Source: Lachnospiraceae bacterium (GTDB lineage: Bacteria > Bacillota > Clostridia > Lachnospirales > Lachnospiraceae). From it: a DNA stretch of 57,302 nucleotides. The notes under the pieces are model-generated. The model did not search any database. It was not told the DNA's origin and was given only the letters and a program-made list of their open reading frames with translations. The stretch is from NCBI GenBank assembly GCA_015057425.1, contig SVEL01000016.1:1-57302 (forward strand). The letters are read 5' to 3'. Below are positions 1-8,513 of the stretch, piece after piece (position 1 is the first letter of the stretch; the number at the start of each line of letters is the position of its first letter). The translations under genes were made by a program, and so were the position numbers.

Positions 1-73
1 CAGGAACATCAGCTAATATACCCTTCCTATACAGTTCTACACACTTTCTTTTAAATTCATAACTATAACGCAT
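1..73 (-). CDS. Transposase N-terminus (partial, cut by window edge)
   Basis: The minus strand opens with ATG at 73-71 behind a perfect AAGGAGGG ribosome binding site (89-82) and reads MRYSYEFKRKCVELYRKG before running off the window. This matches the start of the helix-turn-helix OrfA-type proteins of IS3-like elements, which bind the element ends. Only 24 residues are visible, so the subfamily cannot be named. The element end probably lies near base 120, because the first resident gene ends at 177. The ribosome binding site is inside a long hairpin (separate entry). Confidence 0.6.
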   Translation of the reverse strand, partial: MRYSYEFKRKCVELYRKGILADVP

Positions 74-80
74 AAAAATA

Positions 81-119
81 ACCCTCCTTACTGGATTTGT
101 GTTGTCCAGTAAAGAGGGT
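81..119 (-). promoter_or_regulatory. Hairpin sequestering the transposase ribosome binding site
   Basis: Bases 81-95 pair with 105-119 (14 of 15 positions, loop 96-104). The 3' arm in the transposase mRNA contains the whole AAGGAGGG ribosome binding site (89-82). A transcript entering from outside the element would contain both arms and hide the site. The pairing is seen directly; the role is inferred from known fold-back inhibition of transposase translation in IS10 and IS50. Confidence 0.6.
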
Positions 120-176
120 ACATATCAATCACAGGTTGGGCTTTTTAGTTAATACAATTATTTGTAATTATTTAAA

Positions 177-1142
177 TTACTTATGCTCATGTGTAAAGAT
201 GTGATCCTGACAATATTCGTAATTGCCACTACACTTTGAACAATATCTGAAGACAAGTTCTTCATTATCTAATTCTGTTCTTCCACATACGACACACTGA
301 TGTCTTGGCTGACCTTTTCTTACAGGTGCTTCCATTTGCTTTTTGAAGTTATGCTTTCTCTTTATCTCTGCCGGAGAAACACGTTTAAGATTTCTCGTCA
401 TAAGGAAGAATATCGCAAAATTTAAAAGCGGTACTAAAAGCATAACTCTCTGTGACCAAATTTCCATATTACATGCAAGTTTGTAATTATCACTTATATA
501 TTTTGCTATTTCCACTGCATTTTCAGCACCTAAATTTGTATACATATTTAACATTTCAGCATCTACAAAAGTCATTGTATAATATGCTTCTATTGATATA
601 AATTCAAGCGCTATAAGAACAAGGTCTATTACTGCAAGCCATTTAACTTTCAAAGGTATAACAAACATAACATATACCTGCATATGTGGAAAACACACTG
701 CAAAAGCAAGGAAAGATGTCAGATTAATATAATAGGTAGAAATCTGTATCGGTATATATGATGCTATAAGCGGGTCTATGGCATTTAACACAACATACGT
801 CAGCATTGCACCTACTGTCATAAAAATAATACCCGAAAAAATATAAATATTATATCTGAATGTTCCCAACGCATTTTCCAGTGAACTTCCTACCCAATAG
901 AAAAAAAGAAACATAAATATAATGAACAAACTCATAGATTCCGGCGGAGTTATAATCCATGTAAATAATCTCCACACTTCTCCGCGTAACACAGCACTTG
1001 GATTCATCACAAGGTAACTGTAAATTTCCGGCGACATATTTTGAACAATGTATCCGATAACATAACCAATTAATATATAAATTGTAAGATTTCTAATTGC
1101 AAATCTTCCAAACTTTCTTTCAAGCTTCGAAATAAATTTCAT
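177..1142 (-). CDS. Rhomboid-like membrane protein without catalytic motif, C-terminal zinc ribbon
   Basis: About 321 residues. The start is ATG at 1142, which has GGAG six bases upstream; the in-frame ATG at 1154 has no good site. The first 250 residues hold six or so membrane segments with rhomboid hallmarks: RGEVWRLFTWIITP after the first segment and a CFPHMQVYVMFVIPLKVKW stretch like the region after the catalytic serine. The GxSG motif expected before that stretch reads INLTSF, and no HxxG-type histidine is visible in the last segment. It is therefore probably a non-proteolytic rhomboid. The C-terminus has paired cysteines (CVVCG, CSKC, a later C and HEH), a zinc-ribbon-like module likely on the cytosolic side. 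Confidence 0.6.
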   Translation of the reverse strand: MKFISKLERKFGRFAIRNLTIYILIGYVIGYIVQNMSPEIYSYLVMNPSAVLRGEVWRLFTWIITPPESMSLFIIFMFLFFYWVGSSLENALGTFRYNIYIFSGIIFMTVGAMLTYVVLNAIDPLIASYIPIQISTYYINLTSFLAFAVCFPHMQVYVMFVIPLKVKWLAVIDLVLIALEFISIEAYYTMTFVDAEMLNMYTNLGAENAVEIAKYISDNYKLACNMEIWSQRVMLLVPLLNFAIFFLMTRNLKRVSPAEIKRKHNFKKQMEAPVRKGQPRHQCVVCGRTELDNEELVFRYCSKCSGNYEYCQDHIFTHEHK

Positions 1143-1157
1143 TGTATTCTCCATTCT

Positions 1158-1177
1158 TATGCAGATATATCTGCATA
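1158..1177. promoter_or_regulatory. 20-bp perfect palindrome upstream of the rhomboid-like gene
   Basis: TATGCAGATATATCTGCATA is a perfect inverted repeat ending about 15 bases before the start codon at 1142. Its position fits an operator or a leader hairpin. No regulator is identified. Confidence 0.45.
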
Positions 1178-1251
1178 CAATATCTTATCACTAAAATTAT
1201 AATCTGTATGATTACAATTATACACTGTACATAATTATAGAATTCTTACCA

Positions 1252-1770
1252 CTATTTGTCAAACATTTTAAAGCTCTTCACAAATTCTTCAAAAGTAAGA
1301 TTCGGATTATTGCACACATCAACAAATCTGGCATTTCCATCAATATAACTTATTCCTTCCGTATTTACATTTTCCCTTTCATTAACATCCGATGATACAT
1401 CCATATCTTCAATCTCATTATCTTCAAACGCACCATTTCTTTCAAAATTCATATCTGAAAAAGGTCTCGGAAACGGCCTTGGTATAGGTTCGGGTCTTGG
1501 CATAGGTTCAGGCCTCGGTATAGGTTCGGGTCTTGGCATAGGTTCAGGCCTCGGCATAGGTTCAGGCCTGCCTGTAGGAATGCAGAGTTTATCACCTATC
1601 TGCAGATTATAAACATTTAAGAAACGATTATTATTTAATATATCATTTACCGTAACACCATATCTCGTTGCGATACTATAAACAGTATCACCTTTCTTTA
1701 CTACATAAGTTATTCCGTTACATCTTCTGCAATAACAAATGTTTTCACCAAATTCCAAATTTGTATCCAT
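1252..1770 (-). CDS. LysM-domain protein with Pro-Arg-Glu repeat
   Basis: 172 residues with no signal peptide. Residues about 21-65 form one LysM domain (YVVKKGDTVYSIATRYGVTV, then LQIGDKLCIP), a fold that binds N-acetylglucosamine polymers such as peptidoglycan. A CYCRRC cysteine cluster precedes it. Residues about 67-101 are a six-residue repeat PEPMPR/PEPIPR, then an acidic tail. Cytoplasmic LysM proteins with short tails occur among spore-coat morphogenetic proteins such as SafA, so a spore or envelope role is possible but not shown. The start has GGAGAGTAT upstream. It is divergent from the activase gene at 2017. Confidence 0.7.
   Translation of the reverse strand: MDTNLEFGENICYCRRCNGITYVVKKGDTVYSIATRYGVTVNDILNNNRFLNVYNLQIGDKLCIPTGRPEPMPRPEPMPRPEPIPRPEPMPRPEPIPRPFPRPFSDMNFERNGAFEDNEIEDMDVSSDVNERENVNTEGISYIDGNARFVDVCNNPNLTFEEFVKSFKMFDK
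1487..1570 (-). repeat. 18-bp tandem repeat in the LysM gene
   Basis: About 4.6 copies of GGTTCRGGYCTYGGYATA on the plus strand, encoding the PEPxPR hexapeptide on the minus strand. Alternating variants give a 36-bp higher-order period, so the copy number is likely to vary between strains. Confidence 0.85.
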
Positions 1771-1988
1771 ATACTCTCCAACTGATATTTCATATCAAAA
1801 AATGTTTTCTATTTATATTATGCATTTACTCAAATTAAGTTAATGACTTATTTTCTCAGCATTTTCATATGTATTTCAATATGTAGTTTTCATTTCTACA
1901 TTTTAAAACATTAATATTTTAATTATATCTTGAAAAATTAAATATATTATATTATAATAATTTCGTTGTTTTTTACATATGAAGAATT

Positions 1989-2019
1989 AGGAGGGCAGTT
2001 TGTACTGCAAATAATAATG
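1989..2019 (+). promoter_or_regulatory. Ribosome binding site separated from ATG by a small hairpin
   Basis: AGGAGG at 1989-1994 is followed at once by GCAGT-TTGT-ACTGC (1995-2008), then eight bases and the ATG. Folding the hairpin would shorten the spacing from 22 to about 8 bases. The pairing is visible; the function is inferred. Confidence 0.45.
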
Positions 2020-5000
2020 AGAGAGAATACATATAAATTAGGTATAGACATAGGTTCTACTACCGTAAAAGCTTCTGTTTTAGATGCTGACAACAACATA
2101 GTTTTTTCACAATATGAAAGACATTTTGCAAATATACAAGGTACACTTGCAGATATATTAAAAAATGGAAAAGAACTTTTGGGCAGTATTGACTTATACC
2201 CTGTCATCACAGGTTCCGGCGGTCTTACACTTTCAAAGCATCTTAATGTTCCTTTTGTACAGGAAGTTGTTGCTGTTTCTACAGCATTAAACGATTGTGC
2301 ACCACAGACAGATGTTGCTATCGAATTAGGTGGTGAAGACGCTAAGATTATATATTTTACAAATGGTATCGAACAGCGTATGAATGGTATCTGTGCCGGT
2401 GGTACAGGCTCTTTTATAGACCAGATGGCTTCTCTTCTTCAGACAGATGCATTTGGACTTAATGAATACGCAAAGAATTATAAAGCAATTTATCCTATTG
2501 CCGCCCGATGCGGTGTATTTGCCAAGACCGATATTCAACCGCTTATAAATGAAGGTGCTACTCCTGAAGATTTATCGGCATCTATTTTCCAGGCTGTTGT
2601 TAACCAGACAATCAGTGGTCTTGCATGTGGTAAACCAATCAGAGGAAATGTAGCATTTTTAGGTGGTCCGCTTCACTTCCTTCCTGAGCTAAAAAATGCA
2701 TTTATCAGAACACTTAAGCTTACAGATGAACAGGTTGTTGCTCCGGCTCATTCACATTTATTTGCTGCTACAGGTGCTGCACTTAATTATATAGAAGAAA
2801 ATCCTGTTTCAATTGATTCTCTCATAGAATTATTGTCTAACGGAATCAAAATGGAATTTGAAATAAAACGACTGGATCCATTATTTGAAAATGAAGCCGC
2901 ATATAAAGAGTTTACAGACCGTCACAAAGTTCATTGTGTTAAAAAAGCAGATTTATCATCATATTCAGGAAATTGTTATCTCGGTATTGATGCGGGTTCA
3001 ACTACTACAAAAGTTGCATTAGTTGCTGAAGACGGTTCTCTCCTCTATTCTTTCTATGACAATAACAACGGTAGCCCACTTGCTACTACAATACGTTCAA
3101 TAAAAGAAATTTATAGCATTTTACCAGAAAGTGCGCATATAGTATACTCATGCTCAACCGGTTACGGCGAGGCACTTATCAAAGCAGCTCTTATGCTTGA
3201 TGAAGGTGAAGTAGAAACCGTTTCACATTATTATGCTGCCGCTTTCTTTGAACCTGAAGTTGACTGTATCCTTGATATAGGTGGTCAGGATATGAAATGC
3301 ATTAAAATAAAAGAACAGACTGTTGACAGCGTTCAGTTAAATGAAGCTTGTTCTTCAGGCTGTGGTTCATTTATAGAAACCTTTGCAAAATCCCTTAACT
3401 ATAGCGTTAAAGACTTTGCTAAGGCGGCTTTGTTTGCCAAAAACCCTATTGATCTTGGTACAAGATGTACGGTATTTATGAATTCCAATGTTAAGCAGGC
3501 TCAAAAAGAAGGAGCTACTGTTAACGACATTTCTGCCGGTCTTGCTTATTCAGTAATTAAGAATGCCTTATATAAGGTTATTAAAATCACAGACCCAAAA
3601 GATTTGGGACAAAAGATAGTTGTACAGGGTGGTACTTTCTACAATGATGCTGTTCTTCGAAGCTTTGAGAAAATCTCCGGTTGTGAAGCCGTAAGACCTG
3701 ACATTGCAGGTATTATGGGAGCTTTCGGTGCTGCACTTGTTGCCAGAGAACGCTATAGCGAAGATGTTAAGACCACTATGCTTTCTATTGACAAAATCAA
3801 TGAACTTGAATTCAGCACATCATTAACAAGATGTAAAGGTTGTACAAACAACTGTCATTTAACAATCAATAAATTTACCGGCGGACGCCAGTTTATAACA
3901 GGCAATCGTTGCGAACGCGGTGTTGGTAAAGAAAAGAATAAAGAAAATATACCTAATTTATTTGAATATAAGCTTAATCGTATATTTGATTATGAACCTC
4001 TTTCCATGGAAGAAGCAAAACGTGGTGAAGTTGGTATCCCGCGTGTACTTAATATGTATGAAAACTATCCTTTCTGGGCTGTATTTTTTAAAGAGTTAGG
4101 TTTTAGAGTTGTATTATCACCACAATCAAACAGAAAAATATATGAACTTGGTATCGAATCAATTCCAAGTGAATCAGAATGTTATCCTGCAAAGCTTGCA
4201 CACGGACATATTTCGTGGCTTATTAACCAGGGCCTTGATTTCATCTTCTATCCATGCATACCATATGAAAGAAATGAATCACCTGATGCAAATAATCACT
4301 ACAACTGCCCTATTGTTACGTCTTATGCAGAAAATATCAAGAACAACGTTGAAGAAATCAATGACAAAAACCTTAAATTTCTAAATCCGTTCCTGGCATT
4401 TACCAGCGAAGAAATTCTTGCTTCAAGACTTGTTGAAGAATTTGGCAAGGAATTTAATATTCCGTCAAAGGAAATCCGTGCTGCAGTAAATAAGGCATGG
4501 GCTGAATTAAATGCTGCCAGAGAAGATATTTGCCGTAAAGGTGAAGAAGTTTTAAAATATCTTGACGAAACAGGCAAACACGGTATTGTTCTCGCAGGTC
4601 GTCCATATCATATAGACCCTGAAATCAATCATGGTATACCTGAACTCATTACATCATATGGTATTGCCGTACTTACAGAGGATTCTATTTCTCACCTTAC
4701 AAATGTTGAACGACCTTTAATAGTAATGGATCAGTGGATGTATCACACAAGACTTTATCGTGCTGCAAACTATGTTAAAACACGAGAAAACCTTGACCTT
4801 ATACAGTTAAATTCGTTTGGTTGCGGTCTTGATGCCGTTACAACCGATTGTGTAAGTGATATACTCACAAATTCAGGCAAAATCTATACTGTATTGAAGA
4901 TTGATGAAGTAAATAACCTTGGTGCCGCGAGAATTAGAATCCGTTCACTTATATCTGCTTTAAGAGTAAGAAAGAACAAAAACTTCAAGCGCACAATTAA

Positions 5001-6291
5001 ACCATCAAATATTAACAGAGTTGAATATACAGCAGAAATGAAAAACAGCGGATATACAATTTTAGTACCACAGATGTCCCCTATTCATTTCGAACTTTTA
5101 GAGCCGGCAATTAATTCTTGCGGTATGAATATTGAAATTCTTAAAAACAATCCAAATGAACCGGATTATAAGGCCGCATGCAAATCTGCCGTTGATATTG
5201 GTCTGAAGTATGTAAATAACGATGCATGCTACCCTTCACTTATCGTTGTAGGTATGATGATGGAAGCATTACTTTCAGGTAAATATGATCTTAATAAAAT
5301 ATGTGTCCTTATGACTCAGACCGGTGGCGGATGTCGAGCATCCAACTATGTAGGCTTTATACGAAGAGCTTTAAAGAAAGCCGGTTTAGAACATATTCCT
5401 GTAGTTTCCTTAAGTGTACAGGGCTTAGAAAAAAACAGCGGTTTCAAGGTTCGTCCAAAGCCTGTAATTAAAGGTATGCAGGCTATAATATACGGTGATG
5501 TATTCATGCGTACATTATACAGAATGAGACCTTATGAATTAGAAAAAGGCTCCGCTGACAAGTTGCATGAAAAATGGGTTAAGAAATGTATTGAACATTT
5601 ATCTAAACCCGGACTTGGATTTAAAGAGTTCAAGAAAAATATGATTGGAATAATTAAAGATTTTGATAATCTTCCGATTGACGAAAATATGGTTAAGCCT
5701 AAGGTTGGTATTGTTGGAGAAATCCTTGTAAAATTCCTTCCTGCAGCAAACAATTACCTTGTTGAGTTGCTAGAATCTGAAGGTGCAGAGGCAGTTATGC
5801 CTGATATGCTTGATTTCTTCTTCTATAGTTTCTACAACAATAATTTCAAGGCTGAAAACTTAGGTTGTAAAAAATCAACTGCATTTAGCTGTAACCTTGC
5901 AATCAGGGCGCTTATGTGGTTAAGAAAACCTGCTACAAAAGCTTTTAAGGCAAGTAAGCACTTTACTACCCCATCTGATATCAGAGAACTGGCAAAAGAA
6001 TCTGAAAGATTTGTATCTCTCGGTAACCAGACAGGTGAAGGTTGGTTCCTTACAGGTGAAATGTTAGAGCTTATACATCAGGGTGTTCCAAATATTGTAT
6101 GTGCTCAGCCATTTGCATGTTTACCAAATCATATCGTAGGAAAAGGTGTAATCAAGGAACTTAGAGCTGCTTATCCTGATGCCAACATCGTAGCCGTAGA
6201 CTATGACCCTGGTGCCAGCGAAGTTAATCAGCTTAACAGAATCAAGCTGATGCTCGCAACAGCAAATAAGAAAATAGTTCCAAAGAGATAA
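2017..6291 (+). CDS. Acyl-CoA dehydratase activase-related protein with two ATPase domains and DUF2229
   Basis: About 1424 residues. Two BadF/BadG/BcrA/BcrD-type ATPase domains come first, with phosphate-binding motifs [11 protein letters not shown] and [13 protein letters not shown]. Each is followed by the cysteine pair that in activators of 2-hydroxyacyl-CoA dehydratases holds the shared 4Fe-4S cluster (GICAGGTG with [15 protein letters not shown] with RCTVFMN). A DUF2229 region follows ([18 protein letters not shown]), then a C-terminal part like the dehydratase D component. Such activases use ATP to inject an electron into a dehydratase; no dehydratase alpha/beta pair is adjacent, so the target is unknown. 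ATG at 2017 is preferred to the TTG at 1966. AGGAGG (1989-1994) is 22 bases upstream, but a hairpin lies between. CTG at 2005 is a rare-start alternative. Confidence 0.85.
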   Translation: MRENTYKLGIDIGSTTVKASVLDADNNIVFSQYERHFANIQGTLADILKNGKELLGSIDLYPVITGSGGLTLSKHLNVPFVQEVVAVSTALNDCAPQTDVAIELGGEDAKIIYFTNGIEQRMNGICAGGTGSFIDQMASLLQTDAFGLNEYAKNYKAIYPIAARCGVFAKTDIQPLINEGATPEDLSASIFQAVVNQTISGLACGKPIRGNVAFLGGPLHFLPELKNAFIRTLKLTDEQVVAPAHSHLFAATGAALNYIEENPVSIDSLIELLSNGIKMEFEIKRLDPLFENEAAYKEFTDRHKVHCVKKADLSSYSGNCYLGIDAGSTTTKVALVAEDGSLLYSFYDNNNGSPLATTIRSIKEIYSILPESAHIVYSCSTGYGEALIKAALMLDEGEVETVSHYYAAAFFEPEVDCILDIGGQDMKCIKIKEQTVDSVQLNEACSSGCGSFIETFAKSLNYSVKDFAKAALFAKNPIDLGTRCTVFMNSNVKQAQKEGATVNDISAGLAYSVIKNALYKVIKITDPKDLGQKIVVQGGTFYNDAVLRSFEKISGCEAVRPDIAGIMGAFGAALVARERYSEDVKTTMLSIDKINELEFSTSLTRCKGCTNNCHLTINKFTGGRQFITGNRCERGVGKEKNKENIPNLFEYKLNRIFDYEPLSMEEAKRGEVGIPRVLNMYENYPFWAVFFKELGFRVVLSPQSNRKIYELGIESIPSESECYPAKLAHGHISWLINQGLDFIFYPCIPYERNESPDANNHYNCPIVTSYAENIKNNVEEINDKNLKFLNPFLAFTSEEILASRLVEEFGKEFNIPSKEIRAAVNKAWAELNAAREDICRKGEEVLKYLDETGKHGIVLAGRPYHIDPEINHGIPELITSYGIAVLTEDSISHLTNVERPLIVMDQWMYHTRLYRAANYVKTRENLDLIQLNSFGCGLDAVTTDCVSDILTNSGKIYTVLKIDEVNNLGAARIRIRSLISALRVRKNKNFKRTIKPSNINRVEYTAEMKNSGYTILVPQMSPIHFELLEPAINSCGMNIEILKNNPNEPDYKAACKSAVDIGLKYVNNDACYPSLIVVGMMMEALLSGKYDLNKICVLMTQTGGGCRASNYVGFIRRALKKAGLEHIPVVSLSVQGLEKNSGFKVRPKPVIKGMQAIIYGDVFMRTLYRMRPYELEKGSADKLHEKWVKKCIEHLSKPGLGFKEFKKNMIGIIKDFDNLPIDENMVKPKVGIVGEILVKFLPAANNYLVELLESEGAEAVMPDMLDFFFYSFYNNNFKAENLGCKKSTAFSCNLAIRALMWLRKPATKAFKASKHFTTPSDIRELAKESERFVSLGNQTGEGWFLTGEMLELIHQGVPNIVCAQPFACLPNHIVGKGVIKELRAAYPDANIVAVDYDPGASEVNQLNRIKLMLATANKKIVPKR

Positions 6292-6296
6292 ATTTT

Positions 6297-6343
6297 AAGG
6301 CCTTTTGCAAAGTAACTATTAAACCTCTTTGCAAAAGACCTTT
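6297..6343. terminator. Terminator after the activase gene
   Basis: AAGGcCTTTTGCAAAG pairs with CTTTGCAAAAGaCCTT around a 14-base loop, with a T-rich flank. It sits between the convergent activase and ung genes and could serve both strands. Confidence 0.75.
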
Positions 6344-6348
6344 CTTTA

Positions 6349-7023
6349 TTATATGTTTTCTATCTGCCAGTCAATTGGCTCCATTCCGTTTGCTATCAAA
6401 AATTCATTCGCTTTACTAAAATGTTTACATCCGAAAAACCCTCTGTACGCTGAAAGCGGACTCGGATGTGGCGCCTTAAGTAACAGGTGTTTAGGATTAT
6501 CTACTTTAGCAGCTTTATCCTGAGCAGGTTTTCCCCATAAAAGATAAACTATAGGTCTGTCCTGTTTATTTACCGCTTCTATAGTTGCATCAGTGAACTT
6601 TTCCCAACCTATTCCCTTATGTGAATTTGCCATATGTGCACGAACCGTCAATACAGAATTAAGCATAAGCACTCCCTGCTTAGCCCACTTAGTGAGATAT
6701 CCGTTATTAGGCACATAACATCCTAAGTCATCTGACAATTCTTTATAAATATTTACCAGCGATGGTGGTATTTCCACTTCCGGCTTTACAGAAAAGCAAA
6801 GCCCATGTGCCTGATTTATATTGTGATATGGGTCCTGTCCTATAATAACCACCTTAACCTCTGATAACGGAGTAAGGTGATATGCTGTAAATATCTCATC
6901 TGATGGTGGAAATATCTGATACTTTCCATATTCTGTCTTTACGGTATTATAAAGTTCTTTATAATATGGCTTATTAAATTCATTATTTAAATATGTAAGC
7001 CAGTCATTACTTATTGCAGACAT
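6349..7023 (-). CDS. ung: Uracil-DNA glycosylase, family 1
   Basis: 224 residues, full length for the family. It removes uracil from DNA as the first step of base excision repair. The water-activating motif GQDPYH (about residues 63-68) and the DNA-minor-groove loop HPSPLSAYRGF are both present, as is LLWGKPAQ. It lies about 40 bases downstream of hisF on the same strand and may be read from the same transcript. AGAGGA precedes the ATG. Confidence 0.97.
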   Translation of the reverse strand: MSAISNDWLTYLNNEFNKPYYKELYNTVKTEYGKYQIFPPSDEIFTAYHLTPLSEVKVVIIGQDPYHNINQAHGLCFSVKPEVEIPPSLVNIYKELSDDLGCYVPNNGYLTKWAKQGVLMLNSVLTVRAHMANSHKGIGWEKFTDATIEAVNKQDRPIVYLLWGKPAQDKAAKVDNPKHLLLKAPHPSPLSAYRGFFGCKHFSKANEFLIANGMEPIDWQIENI

Positions 7024-7064
7024 TTTAATTTATATCCTCTTTCGTGTAAATTCATATGAAACTG

Positions 7065-7826
7065 TTACATTCTAACCGCAACACCTTTTTTATCTAAGAA
7101 TTCCTTCAAATCAGAAATCTCAAGTTCTTTATAATGGAATAATGATGCTGCAAGTGCTGCATCAGCACCGCCTGTAGTCAGTGCATCATAGAAATGTTCC
7201 ATTGTACCTGCACCACCTGATGCAATTACAGGAATCGATACTGCATCAGCTATCTTTCTTGTAAGTTCTATATCATAGCCTTCCTTTGTTCCGTCACAGT
7301 CCATACTTGTAAGAAGTATTTCTCCCGCACCAAGAGCATTTGCCTTCTTCGCCCATTCTATAGCATCTATTCCCGTGTCAATTCTTCCGCCATGTTTATA
7401 TATATTCCAGCCGGTTCCGTCTTCTCTTCTTTTAGCATCTATGGCAACAACTACACACTGACTTCCGAATTTAGCCGCAGCTTCACGTATAAGTTCAGGA
7501 TTGTCAATAGCAGCCGAATTAACAGCCACCTTATCTGCACCTTCTCTTAGAATTTTCTTAAAATCATCTACTGTTCTGATTCCGCCACCTACCGTAAATG
7601 GAATAAATACACATTCTGCTACAGCTCTGACCATATCAACAACTGTATCTCTACCATCAGAAGATGCCGTAATATCAAGAAATACCAGTTCATCTGCTCC
7701 TGCCTTATCATAAGCCTTGGCAACTTCTACCGGATCACCTGCATCTTTTAAATTCACAAAATTTATACCTTTAACGACTCTGTTATTTTTAACATCCAAA
7801 CATGGAATAATTCTCTTTGTATGCAT
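7065..7826 (-). CDS. hisF: Imidazole glycerol phosphate synthase, cyclase subunit
   Basis: About 253 residues. HisF uses ammonia delivered by HisH to make imidazole glycerol phosphate and AICAR in histidine synthesis. It is a TIM barrel with the catalytic aspartate in IIPCLDV near the N-terminus, a second in DITASSDGR, and phosphate-binding glycines (VGGGI; IASGGAG). ATG at 7826 gives the standard start [12 protein letters not shown]. An in-frame ATG at 7904 would add 26 residues foreign to the family. The clearest ribosome binding site (GGAG about 30 bases upstream) is distant, so initiation may be unusual. hisH lies just upstream. Confidence 0.95.
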   Translation of the reverse strand: MHTKRIIPCLDVKNNRVVKGINFVNLKDAGDPVEVAKAYDKAGADELVFLDITASSDGRDTVVDMVRAVAECVFIPFTVGGGIRTVDDFKKILREGADKVAVNSAAIDNPELIREAAAKFGSQCVVVAIDAKRREDGTGWNIYKHGGRIDTGIDAIEWAKKANALGAGEILLTSMDCDGTKEGYDIELTRKIADAVSIPVIASGGAGTMEHFYDALTTGGADAALAASLFHYKELEISDLKEFLDKKGVAVRM

Positions 7827-7873
7827 TTTTCTATATAAGACCTTAAGTCCTAACTCCTTTCTTTTAAGCAATA

Positions 7874-7901
7874 ATAGTAGGAACCTAAAAGAACCTACTA
7901 T
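7874..7901 (-). promoter_or_regulatory. Hairpin between hisH and hisF
   Basis: ATAGTAGG (7874-7881) pairs perfectly with CCTACTAT (7894-7901) around a 12-base loop in the hisH-hisF gap. It has no T-run, so it is probably not a terminator; it may affect mRNA processing or hisF translation. Confidence 0.4.
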
Positions 7902-7907
7902 CATAAA

Positions 7908-8513
7908 CTAAATATTTGCAAAATTCTTAAGTATTTTAAGACCTACGTCACCGCTTTTTTCAGGATGAAACTGACATGCAAAAACATTATCTTTTTCCAC
8001 AGCCGCTTCAATATGAGCACTATAATCAGTTGTAGCCTTAACAATTTCTTTGTCATCAGCCTCAAGATAATAAGAATGAACAAAATATACATAATCACCA
8101 TCCTGAAGATTCTTAAACAACCTTCCGTTATTTTGAAGTTCAAGCGAATTCCAACCAATATGCGGAATTTTCAAATCTTTCTTGTCAGGAATTCTTACAA
8201 TCTTTCCTTTTAAAATCCCAAGACCATCTACACCGGGACATTCTTCACTTGATTCAAATAATAACTGCTGTCCAAGACAAATTCCCAGTAGCGGAATATT
8301 CCTTCTAACAACTTCCTTTATTACATCAACAAGTTCATACTTATTGAGTTTTTCCATAGCATCGCCAAAACTTCCCACACCCGGAAGAAGCACTTTGTCT
8401 GCTCCAAGAATCTCTTCAGGATTTCTTGTAACAACAACATCTTCACCTATATAATTAAAAGCTTTTTCAACACTTCTTAAGTTACCTGCATCATAATCAA
8501 TTATCGCTATCAT
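7908..8513 (-). CDS. hisH: Imidazole glycerol phosphate synthase, glutamine amidotransferase subunit
   Basis: 201 residues, a complete class I amidotransferase that hydrolyses glutamine and channels ammonia to HisF. The nucleophile elbow GICLGQQLLFE (Cys about residue 79) and the C-terminal catalytic FHPEKSG are visible. Its start overlaps the last 17 bases of the preceding membrane-protein gene, with GGAG inside that gene, so translation is probably coupled. No other his biosynthetic genes are adjacent; a PHP-type phosphatase lies at 37021. Confidence 0.96.
   Translation of the reverse strand: MIAIIDYDAGNLRSVEKAFNYIGEDVVVTRNPEEILGADKVLLPGVGSFGDAMEKLNKYELVDVIKEVVRRNIPLLGICLGQQLLFESSEECPGVDGLGILKGKIVRIPDKKDLKIPHIGWNSLELQNNGRLFKNLQDGDYVYFVHSYYLEADDKEIVKATTDYSAHIEAAVEKDNVFACQFHPEKSGDVGLKILKNFANI

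Noticed and set aside
7827..7904. 26-residue N-terminal extension of HisF
   Set aside because: HisF starts at [11 protein letters not shown] in the family; the extension has no domain character and the hairpin covers its start.
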